The notes beneath the pieces are model-generated. The model worked only from the letters and a program-made list of their open reading frames with translations, did no database searches and was not told the origin of the DNA. 19,643 bases of DNA from an uncultured Methylobacillus sp. (GTDB taxonomy: Bacteria; Pseudomonadota; Gammaproteobacteria; Burkholderiales; Methylophilaceae), in contig CAMLDQ010000034.1 of the NCBI GenBank assembly GCA_946478965.1, forward strand, positions 1 to 19,643, in the 5' to 3' direction. Shown piece after piece: positions 1 through 8,322 of this stretch. Position 1 is the first letter of the stretch, and every line of letters starts with the position of its first letter. Both the position numbers and the translations under genes were made by a program.

Positions 1-71
1 AAGTGGCAGTGAATTCCAGGGAAGGGGCGGGCAGCGAATTCATTTTGCGGCTGCCGGTGGCTGACGTATGA
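1..71 (+). CDS. 3' end of a sensor histidine kinase (FleS/FlrB-like), partial
   Basis: Only the last 22 codons are present, in the frame starting at base 3 and ending at the TGA at 69-71. The peptide contains GSEFILRLPV, which resembles the G2 box and final beta strand of a HATPase_c (GHKL) kinase domain. Its stop overlaps the ATG of the next gene (ATGA at 68-71), so kinase and regulator are probably co-translated as a two-component pair. From that position and the flagellar context it is likely the FleS/FlrB-type kinase that phosphorylates the adjacent regulator. This is inferred from a short tail, so the family call is moderate and the exact name is left open. Confidence 0.62.
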   Translation, partial: VAVNSREGAGSEFILRLPVADV

Positions 72-1390
72 CGAAAACTTTGCCGATACTGATCGTGGAG
101 GATGACCCTGACCTGCGCGAGGCACTCAGCGATACTCTAGCCCTTTCCCGCTATCGTGTGCTGACGGCCGTGGATGGTGAGGACGCTATCGGTGTGTTGC
201 AGGAGCATGCTGTCGGCCTGGTAATTACCGATGTGCAAATGCCGAATATGAACGGTTTGGCATTGTTGCACGCCATCAAGTCGCGCTGGCCGCAGGTGCC
301 GGTACTTTTGATGACGGCCTATGGCGTGATTTCGCAGGCGGTGGAAGCCATGCAGGAAGGTGCCAGCAGTTACCTGGTAAAACCCTTTGAAGTCGACGAT
401 CTGCTGGCACAAGTCGCACGCCACATGCTGCCCGCCAGCTTTTCCGGGCAGGGTGATGCCGTCATGGAGGATTCGCGCACGACCGAGTTGTTCGCGACGG
501 CGCTTCGGGTCGCCAGCACGCCTGCGACCGTGATGATCGCGGGCGAGAGCGGTACCGGGAAGGAGGTGCTGGCGCGCTTCATTCACCGCCATTCGCCACG
601 TGCGCAACAGCCCTTCGTGGCGGTCAATTGCGCTGCCATCCCGGACAATCTGCTGGAAGCGACGATGTTCGGCTATGAGAAGGGGGCATTTACCGGAGCG
701 CTGCAGGCGCAGGCCGGCAAATTCGAGCAGGCGCAAGGCGGAACATTGCTTCTGGACGAGATATCGGAAATGCCGCTGACGTTGCAGGCCAAGTTGTTGC
801 GGGTGCTGCAGGAGCGCGAAGTTGAGCGCGTCGGCGGACACAAGGCCATTGCGCTGGATGTGCGTGTGATCGCCACGACTAACCGGGATATGCAAGAGGC
901 GGTGGCGAAGGGTGCGTTCCGTGAGGATTTGTATTACCGCTTGAACGTGTTCCCGTTGGCGATTCCCCCCCTGCGCGAACGCAGGCAGGATATCCTGCCG
1001 TTGGCGGAACGCTTTTTGGGGGGTATGGCGGCTGCGATGGGGCGTGGCGGCATGCGGCTGGACCCGGCGGCGGAGCAGGCGCTGCTTGTCTACGGATGGC
1101 CGGGGAACGTGCGTGAGATGGAAAATGTCATACAGCGGGCGGTCATTCTTGCGCCGGGCGATACGGTTAAGCCTGAGCATCTCCACCTTCCCGCCACCGT
1201 AGCGGTGCCGGTTTCGGATGTTGCAGACGAAGAATCCGCGCATGATCTCAAGTCACTGGAGCGAAGCCATATCATGAATACCCTGGCTTCCGTCAATGGC
1301 TCGCGCAAACTTGCTGCGCAAAAACTCGGCATGAGCGAGCGAACGCTCAGGCACAAATTGCAGCAATACCGGGAGGCTGGGGAGCAATAA
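68..1390 (+). CDS. fleR: Sigma-54-dependent flagellar response regulator, FleR/FlrC type
   Basis: A 440-residue NtrC-class activator with all three domains. The receiver domain (about 1-120) has acidic pocket E11-D12-D13, phosphoacceptor D55 and K105. The AAA+ domain (about 135-365) has Walker A GESGTGKE (159-166), the sigma-54-contacting GAFTGA loop (206-211), Walker B GGTLLLDE (224-231) and the arginine-bearing segment FREDLYYRLNV. A Fis-type helix-turn-helix (KLAAQKLGMSERTLRHKL) closes the protein. It should hydrolyse ATP to open sigma-54 promoters when phosphorylated by the kinase encoded just upstream. A -24/-12 promoter directly follows the gene and points into fliE, which fits the class III role of FleR (Pseudomonas) and FlrC (Vibrio). 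The family is certain; the flagellar name rests on context. Confidence 0.9.
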   Translation: MTKTLPILIVEDDPDLREALSDTLALSRYRVLTAVDGEDAIGVLQEHAVGLVITDVQMPNMNGLALLHAIKSRWPQVPVLLMTAYGVISQAVEAMQEGASSYLVKPFEVDDLLAQVARHMLPASFSGQGDAVMEDSRTTELFATALRVASTPATVMIAGESGTGKEVLARFIHRHSPRAQQPFVAVNCAAIPDNLLEATMFGYEKGAFTGALQAQAGKFEQAQGGTLLLDEISEMPLTLQAKLLRVLQEREVERVGGHKAIALDVRVIATTNRDMQEAVAKGAFREDLYYRLNVFPLAIPPLRERRQDILPLAERFLGGMAAAMGRGGMRLDPAAEQALLVYGWPGNVREMENVIQRAVILAPGDTVKPEHLHLPATVAVPVSDVADEESAHDLKSLERSHIMNTLASVNGSRKLAAQKLGMSERTLRHKLQQYREAGEQ

Positions 1391-1407
1391 TAGGCATGCG
1401 ATTTGCT
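1391..1407 (+). promoter_or_regulatory. Sigma-54 (-24/-12) promoter for the fliE operon
   Basis: The sequence TAGGCATGCGATTTGCT fits the -24/-12 consensus TTGGCACGNNNNTTGCT. The invariant GG (1393-1394) and GC (1405-1406) are exactly 12 bases apart, and the -12 half TTTGCT is a full match; the -24 half has two mismatches. It starts at the first base after the regulator's stop codon. The predicted transcript start is near 1418, giving a leader of about 80 nt before fliE. The adjacent sigma-54 activator makes it a natural target. Confidence 0.75.
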
Positions 1408-1430
1408 TCTCTGAAATTGCTGAAGATATA

Positions 1431-1444
1431 ACGGCATCTGCCGT
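1431..1444 (+). other. Short hairpin in the fliE leader
   Basis: ACGGCA and TGCCGT form a perfect 6-base inverted repeat around TC; a 5-bp stem with a 4-nt loop is more realistic. It lies between the predicted sigma-54 transcript start and fliE. No T-run follows, so it is not an obvious terminator. Function unknown. Confidence 0.4.
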
Positions 1445-1461
1445 AAACACATTATAATCGT

Positions 1462-1483
1462 GCTTGGAGTCTTTGCTCCAAGC
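1462..1483 (+). promoter_or_regulatory. 8-bp hairpin just upstream of the fliE ribosome binding site
   Basis: GCTTGGAG (1462-1469) and CTCCAAGC (1476-1483) are perfectly complementary around a 6-base loop. The stem ends a few bases before the AGGGG ribosome binding site and 13 bases before the fliE ATG. It lies inside the predicted mRNA leader, so it could influence translation or mRNA stability. No T-run follows. Its role is inferred from position only. Confidence 0.5.
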
Positions 1484-1496
1484 CGCAGGGGTTGAA

Positions 1497-1814
1497 ATGG
1501 ACGCCAAAGGAATTGATCAGCTGCTGAGTCAGTTAAATGCCGCTTCCGCGCTGGCGGCCGGCAAGAGTGCGCCGGTTCCCGAGACAGGCTCGGCAGATTT
1601 TGCCGGTATGCTGAAAGATGCGGTCGAGGGTGTGAACGCGGCGCAGCAGGGGGCGGACAAATTGGCGCAGGCGTTTCAGTCGGGCGAGCCTGGCGCCAAC
1701 ATCCAGGATGTGATGGTCTCGCTGCAAAAGGCCAATCTGTCCTTTCAGACTATGGTGCAGGTACGTAATAAACTTGTAACTGCCTATCAGGACATCATGA
1801 ACATGCAGGTGTAG
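1497..1814 (+). CDS. fliE: Flagellar hook-basal body complex protein FliE
   Basis: A 105-residue protein, close to the 104 of E. coli FliE. The conserved C-terminal half reads GEPGANIQDVMVSLQKANLS and ends in VRNKLVTAYQDIMNMQV, the FliE signature. FliE is exported by the flagellar type III system and joins the MS-ring/export gate to the proximal rod. I chose ATG 1497 over an in-frame TTG at 1464 because AGGGG lies about 7 bases before it, the length matches the family, and the TTG lies inside the leader hairpin. It is the first gene of the fliEFGHIJK unit, behind a sigma-54 promoter. A 137-base gap separates it from fliF. Confidence 0.95.
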   Translation: MDAKGIDQLLSQLNAASALAAGKSAPVPETGSADFAGMLKDAVEGVNAAQQGADKLAQAFQSGEPGANIQDVMVSLQKANLSFQTMVQVRNKLVTAYQDIMNMQV

Positions 1815-1851
1815 CCTGCGCTCTCGTTTTTACTCTCTCCAGCATTGTCGT

Positions 1852-1870
1852 GCGCTGCAATTCGCGGCGC
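1852..1870 (+). other. Hairpin with T-rich tail between fliE and fliF (possible attenuator)
   Basis: GCGCTGC (1852-1858) pairs with GCGGCGC (1864-1870) with one G-U pair and a 5-base loop. It is followed by ATTTT and, a little later, CTTTTT. This resembles a weak rho-independent terminator and could lower transcription from fliE into fliF. The T-tract is interrupted, so confidence is low. Confidence 0.35.
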
Positions 1871-1951
1871 ATTTTCCTGCCTTTTTCCATTACAATAGCG
1901 CCCAGCGCAATCATAATACTTACTACGGTATTGACCATTTGACAGGGATCT

Positions 1952-3604
1952 ATGGCCGAAGAATCGGGGCAATCATTCGCAGCGTTGGTTAAGGGATTCA
2001 ACGAGCTGCCTCCGCAGCGCAAGCTTGGCCTGATGGTGGCATTGGCGGCTATTGTCGCTTTGATTGTAGGTTCCTTGTTGTGGTTGCAGGCGCCTGATTA
2101 TCGGGTGTTGTACGGCAATCTTTCCGATCGAGATGGCGGGGCAGTCATCGAAGCCCTGCAAAAACAGAATATTCCCTACAAGACTGGTGATGGTGGCGCA
2201 ATTCTTGTGCCGTCCAGCATGGTCTACGAAGCGCGCCTCAAGCTGGCTTCCCAAGGGCTGCCGAAAGGCGGGGCCGTGGGTTTCGAGATGATGGATAACC
2301 AGCGTTTCGGCATTACGCAGTTCCAGGAGAACGTCAATTACCAGCGTGCACTGGAAGGCGAAATCACGCGCACCATTGAAACCATTTCCGCCGTGCAGGG
2401 CGCGCGCGTCCATCTGGCTATTCCCAAGCCATCGGTGTTCGTGCGCGATCAGCAGAAGCCGTCTGCATCCGTGCTGGTGAGTCTTTATGGCGGCCGTACG
2501 CTGGACAAGTCGCAGGTGGCGGGCATTGTGCATCTGGTGGCGAGCAGCGTGCCGGAAATGACGCCCTCCAATGTGACGGTGATTGACCAGAACGGCAATA
2601 TGTTGACATCGGGTGCCGATAATGCGGCGGCCATGGGGCTGGACCCCAGTCAGCTGGAGTATCTGCACCAAGTGGAACAGGGCTATGCGCAGCGGATCGA
2701 GAGCATCATCAGCCCGATTACTGGGCCAGAAAATATCCGGGCGCAAGTAACGGCGGATCTCGACTTTTCTTTCACCGAGCAGACGGCGGAAACCTACAAG
2801 CCCAACCCTACACCGGATCAATCCAGTATTCGCAGCCAGCAGACCTCGGAAACCTTGGGGGATGCTGGTCAAGCGGCGGCGGGGGTGCCGGGGGCGCTTT
2901 CCAATCAGCCGCCGGGCGCGGCGACAGCCCCGATTAATGCTCCGGGAGGGCGTGCCACTTCGGGGGCGCAAACGACTGCGACTGGGACGAGTGGTTCGAT
3001 GCACAAGGAATCGACGACGAATTACGAGCTCGACAAGACCATCAGCCATACCAAGATGCCGGTGGGCAATATCAAGCGCCTGTCGGTCGCCGTCGTGGTC
3101 AACAACAAGGCGATCAAGGACAAAAAGGGCAAGGTGACCTATCAGGCGCTGACCAAGGACGAATTGGCGCAGGTGTATAACTTGGTCAAGGAGGCGATGG
3201 GCTTTAATCAGGCGCGCGGGGATACGCTGAATGTGGTGAATGCCTCGTTTAATCTGAATGAGGGCGAGGAGTTGGCAGCCTTGCCGTTATGGAAAGATCC
3301 TGCCATGCAGGAATTGGCCAAGGATATCGTCAAATACCTGATCGTGGCCGGCTTGCTGATTTATCTGGTGCTAGGGGTGATCAAGCCCATGATGCGCGAA
3401 CTGATGGCCGGAGCGAAAACTCAACCCGAACGGGCAGCAATGCCGGATGAAGATTTGACTATGGCCGGGAGAGGCGCGGGTGATGTCGTTTCCATCAGGC
3501 GAACGCATAGCTATGAAGATGATCTTAAACTAGTGAAGGACATGGCAAAGCAGGAACCCAAGATTGTCGCCAACGTGGTCAAGGATTGGGTAAACAAGGA
3601 ATGA
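1952..3604 (+). CDS. fliF: Flagellar MS-ring protein FliF
   Basis: A 550-residue inner-membrane protein that forms the MS-ring on which the basal body assembles. One transmembrane helix lies near the N terminus (about 25-46) and a second near 461-478, flanking the periplasmic ring-building domains; the segment containing DYRVLYGNLSDRDGG is typical of FliF. A low-complexity Gly/Ala/Pro/Thr stretch interrupts the periplasmic part, as usual in this family. The C-terminal cytoplasmic tail (about 512-550, ending VVKDWVNKE) is the FliG-binding segment. ATG 1952 has AGGGA about 5 bases upstream. The stop overlaps the fliG start (ATGA), fitting coupled synthesis of two proteins that bind each other. 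Confidence 0.97.
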   Translation: MAEESGQSFAALVKGFNELPPQRKLGLMVALAAIVALIVGSLLWLQAPDYRVLYGNLSDRDGGAVIEALQKQNIPYKTGDGGAILVPSSMVYEARLKLASQGLPKGGAVGFEMMDNQRFGITQFQENVNYQRALEGEITRTIETISAVQGARVHLAIPKPSVFVRDQQKPSASVLVSLYGGRTLDKSQVAGIVHLVASSVPEMTPSNVTVIDQNGNMLTSGADNAAAMGLDPSQLEYLHQVEQGYAQRIESIISPITGPENIRAQVTADLDFSFTEQTAETYKPNPTPDQSSIRSQQTSETLGDAGQAAAGVPGALSNQPPGAATAPINAPGGRATSGAQTTATGTSGSMHKESTTNYELDKTISHTKMPVGNIKRLSVAVVVNNKAIKDKKGKVTYQALTKDELAQVYNLVKEAMGFNQARGDTLNVVNASFNLNEGEELAALPLWKDPAMQELAKDIVKYLIVAGLLIYLVLGVIKPMMRELMAGAKTQPERAAMPDEDLTMAGRGAGDVVSIRRTHSYEDDLKLVKDMAKQEPKIVANVVKDWVNKE

Positions 3605-4593
3605 GCGAAGCCGGCATTCTCAAGAGTGCGATCCTGTTGATGAGCATCGGCGAAGAGGAAGCCGCCGAGGTGCTCAAATACCTGGGACCCAAGGAAGTGC
3701 AGAAGATTGGCGTGGCCATGGCCACGCTGGATAACATCAGCCGCGACCAGATTCAGGAGTCACTGAAAGAGTTCCGTGTTGAAGCGGAAGAGCGTACGAC
3801 GCTTGGCATGGGGAACGATAATTACATCCGTTCCATCCTGACCAAGGCGCTGGGCGACAAGGCCACCAATCTCATCGACCGCATCCTGCAAGGGGGCGAT
3901 ACCAGTGGGATCGAAAGTCTTAAATGGATGGATTCCCCCTCCGTGGCCGAGATGATCAAAAACGAGCATCCGCAAATCATTGCGACCATCCTCGTGCATC
4001 TGGATTACGACCAGGCAAGCGAGATTCTCATGCATTTCACCGAGCGTCTGCGTAACGATGTGATGGTGCGTATTGCTACCCTGGATGGTGTCCAGCCGCA
4101 TGCGCTGCGCGAACTGAACGATGTTCTGACCAAGCTGCTGTCCGGGTCGGACCATATCAAAAAGACGGCCAAGGGCGGGGTCAAGGCCGCGGCGGAAATT
4201 CTCAATTTCATGGGCAGTGCTGCTGAAGGCACTATCATCGGCAATATCAAGGAGTTCGACGAAGAGCTCGCCCAGAAGATACAGGACGAGATGTTCGTTT
4301 TCGAAGACATCGGCAAGATCGACGATCGCGGCATTCAGTTGCTGTTGCGCGAAATCCAGTCGGAGTCCCTGATCGTGGCGTTGAAGGGGGCGACGGCAGA
4401 ACTGCGCGAAAAGATTTTCAAGAATATGTCGCAACGTGCGGCCGAGATGCTGCGCGACGATCTGGAAGCCAAGGGGCCGGTACGTCTGAGCGAGGTTGAA
4501 GGCGAACAGAAAGAAATCCTCAAGATTGCGCGGCGCCTTGCGGATGAGGGTCAGATCGTGTTGGGCGGAAAGGGAGAAGAAAGCTTTGTCTAA
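3601..4593 (+). CDS. fliG: Flagellar motor switch protein FliG
   Basis: A 330-residue C-ring protein that receives torque from the stator and sets the direction of rotation. It has the N-terminal FliF-binding domain, the middle-domain EHPQ motif (122-125) that binds FliM, and the C-terminal torque domain with MFVFEDI (231-237). The charged torque residues of E. coli FliG (K264, R281, D288, D289, R297) appear conserved here as K262, R279, D286, D287 and R295. The ATG at 3601 overlaps the fliF stop. A longer reading from TTG 3586 would add five residues but has no support. No truncation or unusual insertion is visible. Confidence 0.97.
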   Translation: MSEAGILKSAILLMSIGEEEAAEVLKYLGPKEVQKIGVAMATLDNISRDQIQESLKEFRVEAEERTTLGMGNDNYIRSILTKALGDKATNLIDRILQGGDTSGIESLKWMDSPSVAEMIKNEHPQIIATILVHLDYDQASEILMHFTERLRNDVMVRIATLDGVQPHALRELNDVLTKLLSGSDHIKKTAKGGVKAAAEILNFMGSAAEGTIIGNIKEFDEELAQKIQDEMFVFEDIGKIDDRGIQLLLREIQSESLIVALKGATAELREKIFKNMSQRAAEMLRDDLEAKGPVRLSEVEGEQKEILKIARRLADEGQIVLGGKGEESFV

Positions 4594-4620
4594 CCTGCAT
4601 CTCCCCGCTGGAAACTAGCG

Positions 4621-5283
4621 ATGGCGAAGGGATTGTCGCAAGAAGATTCGTTGTCGGAGGCTTTCAAGCGATGGGAGCTGGCCGCATTGGATGAGTCTGG
4701 ACGTGCTGCCGGCGCGCGGGTTCAGTTGCCGACTGCCGAGGCGCTGGAGGATATACATCGGCAAGCACACCAGGAAGGCTACGAGCTCGGCTACAAGGAT
4801 GGCGAGGCAGCTGGCTACCAGCAGGGTGCCGCAAAAGCGCAGGAAGAGGCGCGACGTTTGCACGAGCTGCTCAATTCAGCTGATCAGGCAATCCAGCAGT
4901 TCGGCAAGGAAACCAGTGAGGAGCTCTTGAGCCTGGCATTGGAAATTGCAAGGCAGATGCTTCGGCAAGCCTTGAAAGTGAAGCCGGAGCTGTTACTGGA
5001 AATCATTCGGAATGCAATGGAGAGTATTCCTCCGCATGCGCAGCACCCTCATCTGCATTTACATCCGGAAGATGCGGCGTTGGTCAAGCTGCACCTTCAG
5101 CCGGAGTTATCCCAAGGGGGGTGGCGTATTGTTGAAGATGCAAAAATTGCACGCGGCGGATGCCGGATTGAAACCACGGCTGCCGAAGTCGACGCAACCT
5201 TGTCTAGTCGCTGGCAGCGGCTGACGGCAATGCTCGGAAGCGACTCAACGTGGTTGGACGATGATGGCTCCCTCGGCGAATAA
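4621..5283 (+). CDS. fliH: Flagellar export ATPase regulator FliH
   Basis: A 220-residue stator-like subunit that holds the FliI ATPase and links it to the C-ring and export gate. The N-terminal FKRWEL segment contains the kind of conserved tryptophan used to dock FliH on FlhA/FliN. An uninterrupted GxxxG run with glycines at 53, 57, 61, 65 and 69 is the FliH hallmark and predicts a tightly packed helix pair. The C-terminal half resembles the FliI-binding domain of FliH/YscL proteins. The gene starts 27 bases after fliG. Its 3' end overlaps the fliI start by 23 bases, so the two partners are probably translationally coupled. Confidence 0.93.
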   Translation: MAKGLSQEDSLSEAFKRWELAALDESGRAAGARVQLPTAEALEDIHRQAHQEGYELGYKDGEAAGYQQGAAKAQEEARRLHELLNSADQAIQQFGKETSEELLSLALEIARQMLRQALKVKPELLLEIIRNAMESIPPHAQHPHLHLHPEDAALVKLHLQPELSQGGWRIVEDAKIARGGCRIETTAAEVDATLSSRWQRLTAMLGSDSTWLDDDGSLGE

Positions 5284-6688
5284 TGTTCTGGTCAAAGGCT
5301 GGAACCACTACCTGAAAGAATGTCGTGAAGCGGTTGCACAATCCTCGCCCTGGATGGTGACAGGGAAGCTGACGCGAGTCGCCGGATTGATTTTGGAGGC
5401 TGTTGGCATCAAGGCGCCGGTAGGCAGCGTGTGCGTCATTTCCCTGCCCAATGGGCAGACTGTGGATGCCGAGGTGGTAGGTTTTGCCGGCGATCGCTTG
5501 CTTCTTATGCCGGAGTCCGATGTATATGGCGTTGTACCCGGTGCCAAGGTCTCCTTGCTGGAGACCGATCCGATTCCGCAGCATAGCCATGTGCCTCAGG
5601 TGTTGCGCCGGCGTTCCGAGGATCGTGTGAAACAGGTGGCGGTCGGCCCGCAAATGTTGGGGCGTGTATTTGATGGCAATGGTCGTCCTCTGGATCAGTT
5701 GGGGCCTTTGCATCTTAGCGATCGTACGCCGCTGCAGAGTCGTCCGGCCAACCCCTTGCTGCGTGAGCCGATACGCGAAACCCTGGATGTAGGGGTGCGT
5801 GCGATCAATGCGCTGCTGCCTGTAGGGCGCGGGCAGCGTATGGGGCTTTTTGCCGGCAGCGGGGTGGGCAAGAGCATCCTGCTAGGGATGATGGCGCGCT
5901 ATACCGATGCCGACATTACCGTGGTCGGACTGATTGGCGAGCGCGGGCGCGAGGTCAAGGAATTCATCGAGCAGATTCTCGGAGAAGAAGGCATGGCTCG
6001 CTCCGTTGTGGTGGCAGCTCCGGCCGATACGCCTCCCTTGATGCGGTTGCATGGAGCAGCTTATGCGACCGCGATTGCCGAGTATTTTAGGGATCAGGGC
6101 AAGAATGTCCTGCTGATCATGGATTCCCTAACGCGCTACGCGATGGCGCAACGTGAGATTGCCCTGGCTGTCGGCGAACCGCCGGCGACCCGTGGCTATC
6201 CGCCGTCCGTGTTTGCCAAGCTCCCGCAACTGGTGGAGCGTGCCGGCAATGGGATACGCGGTGGCGGTTCGATCACGGCGTTTTATACCGTGCTTGCGGA
6301 AGGGGATGACCAGATGGATCCCATTGCCGACAGCGCGCGTGCAATTCTGGATGGCCATGTCGTGCTGACTCGTAGCTTGGCGGATCAGGGCCATTATCCG
6401 GCGATCGATATCGAGGCTTCCATTAGTCGAGCCATGAATGCATTGATCTCGCCGCAGGAGTTCGATCTGGTGAGGCGTTTCAAATCCATGTATTCCCGCT
6501 ACCAACGCAGTCGCGACTTGATCAATGTTGGCGCTTATGTGCGTGGAACGGATCCACACCTGGATGAAGCGATTGCGATCTATCCGTATCTGGAAGGTTT
6601 TTTGCGGCAGGAGATCGAGGAGCGCGTCGATGTTGCGCAAAGCCGTGAAGAGCTTGCAGGACTGCTGGGAATGCGAGCGCCGGGTTAA
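5261..6688 (+). CDS. fliI: Flagellum-specific type III export ATPase FliI
   Basis: A 475-residue ATPase related to the F1 beta subunit, which helps unfold and deliver flagellar export substrates. Walker A is AGSGVGKS (198-205), GERGREV is at 226-232, and the Walker B strand is LLIMD (284-288), followed by [12 protein letters not shown] as in all FliI/SctN enzymes. The C-terminal part has the family's [22 protein letters not shown] region. Two adjacent ATGs (5261 and 5264) can start it; TTGGA lies about 2-5 bases upstream. It begins inside the end of fliH and is followed 11 bases later by fliJ, giving the complete FliH-FliI-FliJ ATPase complex in order. Confidence 0.97.
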   Translation: MMAPSANNVLVKGWNHYLKECREAVAQSSPWMVTGKLTRVAGLILEAVGIKAPVGSVCVISLPNGQTVDAEVVGFAGDRLLLMPESDVYGVVPGAKVSLLETDPIPQHSHVPQVLRRRSEDRVKQVAVGPQMLGRVFDGNGRPLDQLGPLHLSDRTPLQSRPANPLLREPIRETLDVGVRAINALLPVGRGQRMGLFAGSGVGKSILLGMMARYTDADITVVGLIGERGREVKEFIEQILGEEGMARSVVVAAPADTPPLMRLHGAAYATAIAEYFRDQGKNVLLIMDSLTRYAMAQREIALAVGEPPATRGYPPSVFAKLPQLVERAGNGIRGGGSITAFYTVLAEGDDQMDPIADSARAILDGHVVLTRSLADQGHYPAIDIEASISRAMNALISPQEFDLVRRFKSMYSRYQRSRDLINVGAYVRGTDPHLDEAIAIYPYLEGFLRQEIEERVDVAQSREELAGLLGMRAPG

Positions 6689-6699
6689 GGAAGTGATTC

Positions 6700-7152
6700 A
6701 TGGCCAAGCCCTTTCATCTGCAGTCTCTGGTCGAATTAGCGGAAACGCGCAGCCAGTCCGCAGCGCAAGCGCTCGCTCGGCTTAAAAATGCCTGGCAAGA
6801 GGCGGAAGCCAAGCTCGGCCAGTTGCATGCCTACCTTGGCGAGTATCGCCAAAGCCTTCAGCAGCAATCGCAGATAGGGTTTTCCATCGCCCAATGGCGG
6901 GATTATCAGGCGTTTATTGTGAAACTGGAGGTTGCCATTCGTGCGCAGTCGGAAGAAGTGGAGCGTTGCCGTGCGCGCTGGGAACTCGGGCAGGTTGAAT
7001 GGCAGACCCGCGAGCGTGAGGTGAAAGCTTATCAGGCGCTGCGTCAGCGGCATGATATTGCGGAACGGAAACTGGATGAACGTCTGGATCAACGGCTGCA
7101 GGATGAGTTTGCCCGTAATCTTGATCGGCGTAAAAAGGACGCGGCCGAATAA
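6700..7152 (+). CDS. fliJ: Flagellar export protein FliJ (ATPase central stalk)
   Basis: A 150-residue, highly charged and almost wholly alpha-helical protein, as expected for the FliJ antiparallel coiled coil. It is rich in Glu, Arg and Gln, with segments such as QPFHLQSL-type starts (MAKPFHLQSLVELAETR) and repeated AExxRxx patterns. FliJ inserts in the FliI hexamer like F1 gamma and contacts FlhA, and it helps recycle export chaperones. AAGGAA sits about 8 bases before the ATG. Sequence conservation in this family is low, so its place between fliI and fliK is a large part of the evidence. Confidence 0.9.
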   Translation: MAKPFHLQSLVELAETRSQSAAQALARLKNAWQEAEAKLGQLHAYLGEYRQSLQQQSQIGFSIAQWRDYQAFIVKLEVAIRAQSEEVERCRARWELGQVEWQTREREVKAYQALRQRHDIAERKLDERLDQRLQDEFARNLDRRKKDAAE

Positions 7153-7178
7153 CTCTGGCTGGAACGCTTGTTGCTTTA

Positions 7179-7200
7179 CCATGCATGACTCAATGCATGG
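7179..7200 (+). promoter_or_regulatory. Perfect hairpin at the fliK translation start
   Basis: CCATGCAT (7179-7186) and ATGCATGG (7193-7200) are perfectly complementary around the 6-base loop GACTCA. The stem contains two possible ATG codons of the fliK frame (7185 and 7197), and its last two bases belong to the GGAA that could serve as the ribosome binding site for ATG 7209. Folding could therefore limit fliK translation. Function is inferred from position. Confidence 0.5.
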
Positions 7201-7208
7201 AAGCAATC

Positions 7209-8291
7209 ATGGAAATAGCAACACTACTCCCTCAGCTGGCTGCGAAAACTGCCTCCGCAGGAGAGGCCGCCGACGCTGGCGCAACGCAGGACATATTGAC
7301 CGGGACTGGTTTGCCCCCCGGAATATTTGCGGCGTTGCTTGCCAAGCAATTAGGGGCGGGGGGTGCTGAATTGCCAGTGACGACAAGGCCGGCGGCAGAC
7401 TCCGTGGAGACGTCTGATGATGGCACCAGTTCAAAAGCAGTAAGTGATGAGCTCCTTGCCGAACTGGGAGTATCGCCTCTGGTGCCAACATTGCCCAATG
7501 GCATTGCGACGCAGACTGAGACTGCGTCGCCAAGTGCAGGCAAGCCTCAAGTGGCGGTTGCTACAGAAGGGCTCCCGGTACAGCTGCGGCAAATTGTTGC
7601 CGAGCATTCGGCATCTTTTGCCGATGCGGTGCCCGCGAATGCTTCCCGTCCTGTGCCGGAGGGGTTTAAATTTGCAAATGCCGAGAATCTGTCTGCACCG
7701 GAGGAGTTCAAACTTGCGAATCCCAAGAGTCTGCCTGCTGCGGATATCGGTGCCTCAACGACACCGTCTCCGGGTGCTTCGACTATGGGCGTGACTCAGC
7801 AGGCGCCAATTGTCCCGGTTAATATCAGTGCTTCGCCTTCGCCCGCAGCGGTGCTCACGCCGACGGTGTCGACTACTTCGGCTTGGGGCGAGGCGCTCGG
7901 CGATCATGTGGTGTGGATGGTGAGTCAACAGCAACAAGGCGCAGAATTGCACCTCAACCCACCATCTTTAGGGCCGTTGGAGATCAAACTCAACATGAGT
8001 GATGGTCAGGCCAATTTGACGTTTTCCACACAGCATCTTCCGGTAAAGGAAGCGCTTGAGGCAGCCACGCCGAGACTGCGCGAAATGTTTGGGGAAAGCG
8101 GCATCAACCTTGGCAATGTGTCGGTCAATATCGGGTTTTCACAGCAGTCTCCGGGAAATCAGGGGCAATCGGGAGGGCAGCAGCCAGCGGCGTGGGCGCC
8201 GCTAGCCCAGGAGCCGCATTTCTCGAGCATGCTGCCGTCAGCGGTGACGAGTTTGGGGCGCAATAACGGAATGGTGGATATTTTTGCCTGA
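7209..8291 (+). CDS. fliK: Flagellar hook-length control protein FliK
   Basis: A 360-residue export substrate and molecular ruler that stops hook growth and switches the export gate to filament proteins. The N-terminal two thirds is a low-complexity, Ala/Pro/Ser/Thr-rich ruler region. The C-terminal hook-control domain (about 225-312) contains the motif LNPPSLGPLEIKL (249-261) and the helix PRLREMFGESGINLG. Residues 150-177 are an imperfect 14-residue tandem duplication. Start choice is uncertain: in-frame ATGs occur at 7185, 7197 and 7209. I prefer 7209 because GGAA lies 6 bases upstream and the other two are inside a hairpin. It is the last gene before a terminator. Confidence 0.92.
   Translation: MEIATLLPQLAAKTASAGEAADAGATQDILTGTGLPPGIFAALLAKQLGAGGAELPVTTRPAADSVETSDDGTSSKAVSDELLAELGVSPLVPTLPNGIATQTETASPSAGKPQVAVATEGLPVQLRQIVAEHSASFADAVPANASRPVPEGFKFANAENLSAPEEFKLANPKSLPAADIGASTTPSPGASTMGVTQQAPIVPVNISASPSPAAVLTPTVSTTSAWGEALGDHVVWMVSQQQQGAELHLNPPSLGPLEIKLNMSDGQANLTFSTQHLPVKEALEAATPRLREMFGESGINLGNVSVNIGFSQQSPGNQGQSGGQQPAAWAPLAQEPHFSSMLPSAVTSLGRNNGMVDIFA
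7656..7739 (+). repeat. Imperfect 42-bp tandem duplication inside fliK
   Basis: Bases 7656-7697 and 7698-7739 are two adjacent 42-base units identical at 33 positions. They encode PEGFKFANAENLSA and PEEFKLANPKSLPA. The unit length is a multiple of three, so the frame is kept. Several of the differences are synonymous, so the duplication is not recent. It lies in the ruler part of FliK, where length is expected to matter. Confidence 0.85.
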
Positions 8292-8322
8292 CTTGCCCCG
8301 GCGTTTATTTATTACGGAATCC

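Noticed and set aside
137..1243. 368-codon open frame on the - strand opposite fleR
   Set aside because: Its product is rich in His, Arg and Gln with no domain pattern, and it lies entirely within a well-conserved regulator gene; it is a coding shadow.
1430..1458. TATAAT at 1453-1458 as a sigma-70 promoter for fliE
   Set aside because: No -35-like hexamer lies at 16-18 bases upstream, whereas the -24/-12 element further left is well formed.
1464..1496. TTG start extending FliE by 11 residues
   Set aside because: It would begin inside the leader hairpin, has no ribosome binding site, and makes FliE longer than the family norm; ATG 1497 is better.
1973..3049. 358-codon open frame on the - strand opposite fliF
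   Set aside because: Arg/His-rich composition, no family resemblance, no ribosome binding site; antisense shadow of fliF.
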